A program made the translations under genes and the position numbers. Below are positions 48,060-57,000 of a stretch of DNA of 64,000 nucleotides, in pieces. Each line of letters opens with the position of its first letter. Positions within the stretch are counted from its first letter, which is position 1. Origin of the DNA: Gyrodactylus bullatarudis (Eukaryota > Platyhelminthes > Monogenea > Gyrodactylidea > Gyrodactylidae); contig SSNU01000198.1 in assembly GCA_012064415.1 (NCBI GenBank), positions 1 to 64,000 of the forward strand, written 5' to 3'. The notes beneath the pieces were generated by a model. The model was not told the DNA's origin and made no database searches. It saw only the letters and a program-made list of their open reading frames with translations.

Positions 48060-49012
48060 TCATTGTCTTTTCTTGAGAAAGGGATCTAGTTGTAACTGCC
48101 CGCTACATCTTTTCCTTATGACTCCTCGTTATTTAATTGCACACTTTTTGGATTCAGTGATAATTACAGGTTGGGTATCAATTTGATTATCAACTTTCGT
48201 TGACTTTTCTTGATTTGCGTTTTCACCCTTAGCTGTAGTTGTTACTGGGCATGAAGCGGGTACAATTTCAAGACTAATTGCAGATTGAGAACTAATTGGA
48301 TTATCAACTTCAGTTGACTTGTCTTGGATGGCATGATTGTTCTCATCTGTAGTTGCTGTAGGAACACTTGACAGAAGCTCAGTGAATTGGGGATTTGTTT
48401 CGACTAATTGCTCATTGGATTCACTTGTAACTGTCTTTTGAGTGGAGCTAGCTAAAGGAGAATCGTTTAGCAAATTAGCAATTTTTTGAGCTTACTCTTT
48501 TGTGTAAAACGTTTTTTCCCCTTGATACCCAACTGAGTAGCGAGAATTTTTTGCTTGCAAAGTTCCGGATTCATGGACTTAATAAAATGGCTCTCGGCCT
48601 TGTCTAATACATCAGATCTTGTTGCACGTGAATCGCTTGGGTTTGCTTGGAACAGTATGCTGAAGTTGCTTTTGTCAGCGATATGATTTTTAGCCTGCAG
48701 GTGCTCTTGAACATCAGAACTTTGGTTACCTGAGCTCAAGTGCTCTTTTATTTTTATTTTCAAAGGTCTGACCGTCTGTCCAACATACATAGCTCCACAA
48801 TTGCACTTAAACTGATAAATTACTCCCTTCTTCTCGAGCCATGGTACTGGGTCTTTATTAAGGTCAGGTAGTAGTTTTGTTGTTTTGGGAAGAATTTGGA
48901 GTCGATATCCTGGGAATGTTCTCTTTGTTATTTCGAAAATTTTATTGTTTAGGATTTGATGGGCGGCGTCACCTTTAAATAACGCGGTATAAGTTCTTCG
49001 ACCTCTTTCGCA
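48060..49012 (-). mobile_element. Penelope-like element 3' fragment with GIY-YIG endonuclease
   Basis: From 49012 on the minus strand one frame gives the late PLE region (KLLPDLNKDPVPWLEKKGVIYQ), then the GIY-YIG nuclease (CNCGAMYVGQTVRPLKIKIKEH...), with catalytic Tyr/Arg-type motifs intact, to TAA at 48467-48469. The tail continues in the overlapping frame (48473-48129), Ser/Thr-rich, with a two-fold repeat of a unit containing STEVDN/STKVDN and QPVIITESKK. It then runs through one in-frame TAA to RKRCSGQLQLDPFLKKRQ and a TGA at 48060-48062. The reverse transcriptase is missing, so it is a 5'-truncated dead copy, as expected for incomplete reverse transcription. Confidence 0.88.
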
Positions 49013-49905
49013 GCTTTCGTCTTCAAATTAGAATTTTAATATTACTATAGAGGTTGAGAGAAACTTGAGATTTTCAAGTTAAACTTTCAAATTTTGAGTC
49101 GTGATAATTCAAAAAGTCAGATTGTTCCATTTCCAAAAATGATGACGAATCTTTGTGAACTTCTTCGGCCAAATTTAAACTCCTCTTCGATCGATGATTC
49201 GAAATATCTATATCAAATTGCTTCAAGTCTTTGAAATCGATAAGAAAGGTTGACAAAATGTGCATTTTCGAAATTCAAAATTTTTTATTCAAAATACTCA
49301 TAGACTCATTTCATTGAGGAATTAAAGAATAAATTTTTCCTGTCTATCCAGAGAAAAATATTGAGATTTTTGTAAAAATAGTAAATTCTTATCTTTATGA
49401 CAACTAGGTTTAGTTCCATTACGTAAGATATCATTATACAGTCAATAACCAAGAGAGAAACAAGAATAGTGGAATGACGAATCAGACGTAGCTTCTCAAA
49501 AATAGTGGAATGATATGGTGTATTCGAAGGTATATAGGGCAATTTCATACCCTCACACACATCCATGTGTTTGACTCAGAATCTTAACATTGAAGTATAG
49601 GAAGGGTAATTATAATCAAGTCGTATGCAATGAAACCAGTAATTAGCAATTGAAGTTAATTTTTTAATGTTTCTTGAAAAGATTTTATGATCATATTTTC
49701 GGATATTTTACTCCATGACAAGTTTATCATTTCAGCCACTGTAATTGCTCTTCCTATACTTAAGATTCTGAACCAAACATATAGGAAATAGCCTTATACA
49801 CCAGCGATGTCTGAAACAAATGGTCTAATTTTTCATTCTACTACAGTATTATTAGAATAATTTTTTAAGTTTTTCAAAAAAAATATCAATATATCATATT
49901 AAGAA
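49013..49905. other. Mostly non-coding; two doubtful frames
   Basis: On the minus strand an ATG-started 86-codon frame (49306-49566) has one hydrophobic helix (STILVSLLVIDCIMISYVM), and a 63-codon frame (49074-49265) lies beyond it. They could be exons of one small membrane protein, but no in-phase GT-AG pair is convincing. Confidence 0.2.
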
Positions 49906-50112
49906 ATGAATTTGAACAAAAAAGGAATTGATGAGATGGACAAAGTTCCGAATCCAAAGATTCAATTATTTGTCCTGAATTTATTGGATTCTTCCATGTT
50001 TGATCGGATAGTGGAGTTCATTCAAAATTCATGGGGAATACCAAATCTAATTTCTACAGTCCGTTTCATCATTTCAAATGTTCATCAATCTCTGACAAGT
50101 TTGCAAATTTAA
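49906..50112 (+). CDS. Small unrecognised ORF
   Basis: A 68-codon ATG-started frame encodes an acidic-to-hydrophobic product with no known motif. It is head-to-head overlapped at its end by the minus-strand frame 50069-50278. Little supports it as a gene. Confidence 0.2.
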   Translation: MNLNKKGIDEMDKVPNPKIQLFVLNLLDSSMFDRIVEFIQNSWGIPNLISTVRFIISNVHQSLTSLQI

Positions 50113-50278
50113 GTGAAAATAGAATACGTGTAAAAATCAATATGACAATGAACAAGTTGGCAAGAACATTCCATTGACTCAAATGAATCTGAATCTCTTT
50201 CTCCTGATAGTAGGCATTGGCTAATTTCTTGTGGGAAATTTCTATATGAAACTTGTAATCAACAAGGAATTTATTCAT
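50069..50278 (-). CDS. Possible small single-pass membrane protein
   Basis: The 69-codon frame starts at ATG. A charged amphipathic N-terminal half (HKKLANAYYQEKEIQIH) is followed by one transmembrane segment (WNVLANLFIVILIFTRILF) and a short acidic end. The layout is that of a tail-anchored or single-pass protein. I do not recognise a family. It lies just downstream of the actin-like pseudogene on the same strand. Confidence 0.35.
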   Translation of the reverse strand: MNKFLVDYKFHIEISHKKLANAYYQEKEIQIHLSQWNVLANLFIVILIFTRILFSLKFANLSEIDEHLK

Positions 50279-50389
50279 CGAATGGAATATCCAGGCTAAA
50301 ATATATATTATTATGTTTAGAAAAATAACCTTTTAAAAGTATGAATAAAAAAATAAGCAAAAACTAAATTCGAAAGTTGTCTCTAGAGT

Positions 50390-51493
50390 TTATTTCCTAT
50401 GAACTATCCCCGCTCCAGAACTACTATACTCTTCCTTCGTGATCCAATTATCTTCAATACCACTCATAGTTCCAAGAATCGACCCCCAAATTCAGGCAGC
50501 ATATTTTCTGTCTGAATTAGCAATAATACGAACCCTATTTTGATTAGGCATCATGCGATTAAATCGATTCCCAAGTCTCTCAACGAGTCCTGGAAACATG
50601 GATGAACTTCCAGCTAAAATGATATTACTATATAATGATCTTCTCATGTCAATGTCACAACTCATGAAACTCGAATAAATAGAGTCAGGTAAGGAATCTT
50701 CCTCACTACTGATAATAGATGGAGTAAAGAGACACTCAGGGGCCTCTAGCCTTTCTTTTTCAGGAGTCAGTACTGAACCTTCTGGCATTTCATAGCTAGC
50801 ACTATTTTGGGATGTATTGTGCAATTAAGCATCATAATCTTGCGCTATGAAACAGAGTTTTTCCTTTATTTCTTCAATTGTACTATTGGATTGTGGTATG
50901 TTTTCAAATTTGCAACCTTTTTCATTTAAAAGCCTGACAAGGTTTTCAGTAATTCTTAAACCAGACAAACCACTTTGCTTCACTGAAATGTCTTGTAAAT
51001 AACCATTACTGAAGCAAGTAATTTTATTGGAATCATGGCCTATATCGACAGCAACTTCATCAGTTTTACCACATGAATAGATTACAAATTGAGCAGGGTT
51101 CACTAATAAAACTCGGGGAATATCAAATTTCTCAAACATTATCTGAACAATTTTCTCTCTTTCTAAATTGCTACTATTTTTCGGTTCTATGAGAACGATC
51201 CCTTTTCCACAAGGCTTTATGCGTAAAACATTAGAGAATGAATGGTGCCAAATCTTTTCCATAGCATCCCAGTCTTTGATAATTCCATTTTTCATTGGCT
51301 TTCTCAGATCAATACTATCCTTTAATTCACATTCACTGTCAATGAAATAGATTGGATTGAATGCGTCATAATTTGCTTTTGGTATGCCTACAAAAGTTTT
51401 GAAAACCCTTCTTGGCGAATTCTCTCCGGCATAACCAACTTTAATCGAGTAAGAGCCATTGTCAACGACAATTTTTTCACTAGAATCATCCAT
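50390..51493 (-). pseudogene. Actin-related protein, intronless copy with two in-frame stops
   Basis: One uninterrupted register of about 367 codons from ATG (51493) to TAA (50390-50392) aligns with actin end to end. It includes the phosphate-loop-like VVDNGSYSIKVGYAG, AVDIGHDSN (second phosphate loop, diverged from actin's GDG), YEMPEGSVLTPEKERLEAPE, LYSNIILAGSSSMFPG, and the C-terminal SGAGIVHRK. Two stops break it: TAA at 50822-50824, after AQDYDA, and TGA near 50489-50491, where actin has a conserved Trp (KYAA-stop-IWGSIL). The absence of introns suggests a retrocopy. It is too divergent to assign to a numbered ARP. Only a protein of about 222 residues without subdomain 3/4 completion could be made. 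Confidence 0.8.
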
Positions 51494-51528
51494 TTTTAAT
51501 CAAAATTTAAGACTTAATGGTTATAAGT

Positions 51529-52132
51529 AGGGCCTCAAAATTAAATCTTGCATTTTTAACTCATGAAAAAATGCATTTTAATGCATTTATGATTTTTTTC
51601 AGTAGTATGATCATCATTATTTAAACATTTTCATTGAGGTGCAACACGTAATTGTTATTATCTGCTGTCACTTCAAATCCATGAGGAAATAATCTTTCAT
51701 ACTCAAGAACTTGATGAGAAGTCAATTCATGTTTTTTACCATGTGTGGTTGACAGATTTGAATGGCGTGATTGTGACTAAAGAGTAATAGAGCGTGCTTG
51801 AATTTCATTGGTCGAGATATTTTTGTGTTGTTAAACCCTACAATACAATATGTATACTACACAGTATTGAGATTATACACTGTATTTGGTTCAGCCATTA
51901 GATTCAATAAAGAAATTTTGTCAATAGTGATTCATTATTTAGGCATGATTTTATAAAAATTATAGCTTTCTCAACGCTCAAGCTTATTGCAATTTTATGC
52001 ATTTATAATTTTTTAAATATGCATTTATAACTTTGGATCCTGGGGTCCTATCAAAATTTCGTTTACGATTTTGGAGTTTTTTAAGTACGAGAAATTGTTA
52101 GAAAAAAATGCATTATATGCAATTTTGAGGCC
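51529..52132. mobile_element. hAT-type MITE abutting the actin-like pseudogene
   Basis: Ends are agggcctcaaaatt (51529) and aattttgaggcc (to 52132), inverted. Both flanks carry ttataagt (51521-51528 and 52133-52140), a perfect 8-base target duplication typical of hAT elements. Repeated aatgcat motifs lie near both ends. The left end is only 36 bases from the pseudogene's start codon. The interior contains a 50-codon open minus-strand segment (next entry). Confidence 0.85.
51621..51770 (-). pseudogene. Captured or transposase-derived coding fragment inside hAT MITE
   Basis: A minus-strand frame of about 50 codons bounded by stops has protein-like composition (GKKHELTSHQVLEYERLFPH, then FEVTADNNNYVLHL). 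The His-rich start could be the end of a BED/CGG-binding type zinc finger of a hAT transposase, or a captured host exon. I cannot decide between these. Confidence 0.35.
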
Positions 52133-52317
52133 TTATAAGTTATAAGTATTAATTTTAATTGTACTTATTGGTTGCAATTAGTTCTACCTATAAACTTAAA
52201 TTTAAATTGCATTATTATTGCAGACACTTAATGTCAAGATATTTCATAATTCTCTTAGGTATTTATTAGATATATAAATCATATATTAGAGAAATTTATT
52301 AAAAAATTGCATTGATC

Positions 52318-52822
52318 TTAAATTAGCTGATGTGTAAATTTTTTCATGATCAACAACTCACTCTCAGAAAGTGTTGAGAAAAAATTAAAGTAGATAATTC
52401 CATTGACTGATGAGATAACTTTTGTTGAACTGGTCTGATGAATGAGAAACATTCCATAGATACTAACAAGAATTGCAACAATATTTATGAGAACATAGGT
52501 ATAGCACGTAAGCAAAAATTTATTTTGCTTTTCCATTGAATTTTCATCTGAATATTTTATTAATATTAGTTTTACTCGCAAGTAGATGGATGCTTTTAAA
52601 ATGTTTTCACTCACTTAGTTGATCTCGGTACAGATCATCTTCCGATCGATGTTCATTCTTATCATTCTTTATGATAATATCATTTGTATAATTGACATAA
52701 TGTATCAGATATGATGTTATTATGATCTCAATGCAACTAGTCAAGCCTATAAAGGCAATATAAGATGTAATTTTAATCGAATTCCCTTCATTGGTATCTT
52801 TCCTTCTTTTCACACATAGCAT
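52318..52822 (-). CDS. Small two-helix membrane protein, two exons, unrecognised
   Basis: Exon 1 is 52615-52822 (ATG) and exon 2 is 52318-52547 (TAA). A 67-base GT-AG intron joins them in phase 1, giving 145 residues. There are two hydrophobic segments (about residues 20-42, ITSYIAFIGLTSCIEIIIT; and about 78-102, YTYVLINIVAILVSIYGMF) around a charged, probably extracellular or luminal loop containing one N-glycosylation-type NYT. It sits 130 bases downstream of a tetraspanin on the same strand and could be a lost half of a tetraspanin-like protein, but the CCG motif is absent. No known family recognised. Confidence 0.55.
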
Positions 52823-52950
52823 GCTGAATGTTACAGTTTGAATGAATAATTTGTACTACAAATTTCATTGTCTGTCAATTTAACGACTCAGTGTTCCAGA
52901 GTTTAGAACTACTTCTTTCAAAAGATTCAAATTTGAAAAAAAAATTTTAT

Positions 52951-53730
52951 TCAAAATTTAACAACTCTTTTTCTTAGAATTATAGTTAATGTACATAATA
53001 AACTTATTGTGACAAGAAAAAAACTTGTATATAAAAAATAATTTTTTTTATCCAAAATATTCTCGATTGGTGACCACAAGGATTTAGAACATCCCGAATA
53101 AGTGTTAAATTCCGATGGGTTTGAGGTACAATTCATGCGAGAATTTTTCCCAGCAATCTTCCTACAGCAATATTTTGAGATTTTCAAAAAATCTGTTAGA
53201 TAATCTTCATATCCGTAATATCCGCAGCAGAGGAATTTGATTTCTGCGACTGTGATATTTTTGAAAAATTGTTGGAAATTTATGTATTTTTGAAAATAAA
53301 AGTTGATATCGAACCAACTTTTGAAGATTTGTTTGTGCTGCTTAAAAAAGAATATTATGACTGTTAGAAAAATGAAAATGATAAACATTAAAAAACAGTA
53401 ACACCTTATGAAGCAAGATTTGAAACTTTTCAAAGATAAAGACAATAATATGACTGAAGAAATCATCAGACAGCTAACAACACATATCCCGATGCCAACT
53501 TTGGATCCCTTCAATTCAGCGAAGCGTTGTTGGAAGGAACTCTCTCTGGTGATTACTATTGACTGTTGGTTCATAATATCTGGAAATCCTGGAATCTTGT
53601 CACCAATAATAAAATTAGGATAATATTGTAGAATTATATTAAGTAATAATAAAACAATGGCAGCTAGACAAACTCCAAATCCTGTGATGATATATATTAA
53701 AATTAAGATTTGATCTTTAATGCTTTTCAT
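52951..53730 (-). CDS. Tetraspanin with long first extracellular loop
   Basis: A single-exon, intact ATG-to-stop frame encodes 259 residues. It has four hydrophobic segments and a large extracellular loop with the tetraspanin signature CCGYYG, then YCC, a fifth Cys (NCTSN) and GC, six cysteines in all. Tetraspanins organise membrane microdomains with partner receptors. Compared with typical members, the loop between helices 1 and 2 is about 40 rather than about 20 residues. The third helix region is Cys-rich (SCFIRCYC), and the cytoplasmic tail is short and basic (RKRVVKF). It is clearly paralogous to the gene at 56.5 kb, sharing CCGYYG-DY and the TYS-C-W ending of the loop. Confidence 0.85.
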   Translation of the reverse strand: MKSIKDQILILIYIITGFGVCLAAIVLLLLNIILQYYPNFIIGDKIPGFPDIMNQQSIVITRESSFQQRFAELKGSKVGIGICVVSCLMISSVILLSLSLKSFKSCFIRCYCFLMFIIFIFLTVIIFFFKQHKQIFKSWFDINFYFQKYINFQQFFKNITVAEIKFLCCGYYGYEDYLTDFLKISKYCCRKIAGKNSRMNCTSNPSEFNTYSGCSKSLWSPIENILDKKNYFLYTSFFLVTISLLCTLTIILRKRVVKF

Positions 53731-54062
53731 ACTGCCTTATCGAAAGAATATATTTCGATTTATTACGTTTCTAAGTTAAATATATAAAATTAAAACGCAT
53801 TTTAGACTTTATTTGGAAACTTGCAGGAAATTTTGAAATTCTTTTTCTCCAACCTTAAAACAAAATAGTTTTTCTCTTGACCAATCAATTGAGTCTACTG
53901 TATTTTTGGCCTAATTTTCTTCTCTATCAAATTTGTTCTCGTGATTCGTCAAGCGGCTGAGTTCTTTGAAATTAGAGTATGAAAAAGAATTTAAATTTAA
54001 ATAATAATTTTACTTTATATTTCATAAACAATGTATACTCAATCAATTATGATGAAATTAAT

Positions 54063-57000
54063 TCATTTTTGGAAATGTTTACGCAGAAATCTTCTCAATC
54101 GTAGGCTTGATGTTGCGAATCCAACAACAGTAGAAATTAAAAATATAAAGACCATCAACGTACCGAATCCAGCTAAATGAAATATAATAATTTCAATAAG
54201 AAAAGATGAAATCGAATTGAGTAAATCCGGATTGAGTAATAAATAGAAATTACCTGCGCTCATATCAGGAGAGAATTTCTGAACAATTTCCTCAGTAAAT
54301 CTAATTCTCTCTGGAGGTTCATCAAACATATCTAAATAAAAATAAAATCAAGAAATGCTTTTTGATACAGAAATAAAATGTTACCTTTGTAAATCCGGCA
54401 TTCAAAGTTTTCGCCAGAATCAAGTTCCTTTGGGTAAATTTTCTGTTTGTTTTTCTTCTCAAATGGAAAGCATAATGATTTGCCACGATTTTCACAAAAG
54501 ACGTACATTGAGCACTCATTCCCAAAAATTGATTTACATTCAAGAGAGCAGTCTTTTGAATTTGGCACATTAACAGATTCGCCATATTCCTCAGGGATTT
54601 TATCAAATTTGACAGTAAAGAATTCAGTGAAATCAAATTCTGATGCGCCTTTAGATAGAATTAGAAAGAAGGTGTTGAATAAACTTCGAGATGAGGTCAA
54701 ACTCACGAATTTTCACTTTCCGAGTTGACCTAACACTTGATGAAATTGAATATCTAGGCTGTTCTAGTAGAAATTTACATCTTTCTTCCTCGAAAGTATA
54801 CCCAAAACAGTAGAAATTTGATGGAAGTCCAAGTTCTGCATGATCAGTTTCAAGTTGGTTGTTTGTATTTTCCACGCAAGCTTCAGCGCAGACTTCTTGT
54901 AGCCTAGTACTTCCGACAAATTTAAAGTTTACGTTCGTGACTTCTTGCACTGTGAATAATTTATCCAACGAGTCTAAAAGGATTAGTTTAGTCTTCTTTC
55001 AATGCACTTTTTAAAAATTCGAATTTTTACCCTTGATATAAAATATAGTCTCTAAGAGATAAAAACCTTACATTTATATATCGTAAATGAAGAGTCTGAA
55101 ATTGAAGAATTCGTTTTGACATTTATAAGGGTACATGTTCCATATCCTTCATCCACTTCGAAAGCTTCACATTCGGGTCTATTATCTATGCAGTGTTTCG
55201 CACAGTCATCCAAAGACAATCTACCAATAGGATATTTGTATTGATTATCAACAGATGATTTTACTCCTTCTGACCGTAGGAATCTTTCATTGTAGGAGCT
55301 TCTCAGATCTGCAACAACTTCAAAGTCAAAATCAGTTTCTATTTTCTTTGAGTTCTCATACATTAAGGATTTCCCATAGAATGTAGTGTTGTTAATTTTG
55401 AAATTGAATTCATTGTTGGCGATGAGAATTTTGATTTTGAGGAAAATCTCATGATCACTCAATGGCTTTAGCTTCAATGGAGTGGGACCTAAAATATATG
55501 GAATTGAGAGAGATACTTTTTCCTAATCTGTATATTTGGTATAAACTAGAGTGAGTGAAAACACTCAAGAAAAATTTAAAATTTATTTGATCACACAGTC
55601 TTGTAAAAAGAGTATGTAACAATTCGAAAGATTCGTAAATATCGCAAAGTTTTTCAACTCAAGAAGAGCTTAGTAATTTATAATTTTTAAAAAGAGTTAT
55701 TGCCAAAAAATTATATATAATGCTTTGATAAATTAAAACTTGGAAAAATAGAGAGAAGATAACTGTTGTGCATTTCTCACGAATTTGTAAAAAGAAAAAT
55801 AATGATAAATTTAGAAAAGATTTAATTTCAAAACTACGCATTTCAAAAGAGAATTTTAATTTTTAGCATACATATAGAGTTAGGTTTTATTTTTGATTTG
55901 AAACCTTTGATGTTCGACTTGATTACGCTATGAGTTAGCTTATCTAATTTAAAAATACTAATAATCTTGATTGATTACTGACTAGTAAAAGTGAGTTAAG
56001 GTGATTGCATATTCCGATTACACAGGGATAAAATTTTATTCCTTTTATCTATGGGCCTGGGAAGTAAATTTTCAAAATAATGTTTTAGAAAAATTTTTTT
56101 TGAATTAGCCTGAAATTGAACGAAGTATTTCCTGAGCCTTAAATGAAAATAATGAACTGATAAAATGATATATGATAACAAAGTGGGATTTTAAGGATTA
56201 GAGGGAATTGAATAACAATATAATATAGGGAGCAATATTCGGGACCTCAGGAAAATAAGACTATATTTAGGTAAATTTTCGTTCGAAAAACTAAAATACA
56301 ATAAGAAAAATATCTAGTGATAAGTTAGATTAGTGAAAACGTTTAGTTTTCAATGATTTGATGTTAATTACAAGTAGGAAATTGTAGAATATTAGAGATT
56401 TGCATTTTAGAAAATTCAATTTATTTCAAAAAATTAAAAAATCAAAATAATTTTTTTTATTTAAAAATATTTATGGATATTTAAATGATTGTTTACATTA
56501 CAATACAATCATGAATAAGTACAACTAATGTTAACAAGAATGCTAAAAATAAGAGAATGCAAGAAATGTACAAAATATAGGCTGTTATCATGTAAAAGTT
56601 GTCCATTTTTTCCCAAATTCTCTCCTTGCAAGCTGAATATGTGTTATAATCTGGTCTCGATTTGCACTCCCCAATTGTCGCATTTGTCAGACAACAGTTC
56701 TTTGGTAAATCGCCGTTACCATCAGATGTATAGTCCTGATGTCCATAATACCCACAGCATTCATTGTATTCTTGAAAGTTTGTTAGATTTGCTTTGAATC
56801 TTTCACTGGAAAGCGTCCGATAATCTTCAATATTTGTTACGTACCAACTTTTGTATGCTTCCTTCTGATTGTTATAAATGATTGCTACAGCTATTGCAGA
56901 AGCCAATATTAGTGTAGCCAAAACGATATAACCAATGAATGGCCCAGTACTCAGTCTACTTGCTATAAAAATAGCATAGAGACCAAATATCACCATCAGG

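Noticed and set aside
50480..50500. The TGA in the actin-like gene as a selenocysteine or recoded codon
   Set aside because: An upstream TAA also breaks the frame, the position is a conserved Trp, and no recoding signal is visible; mutation is simpler.
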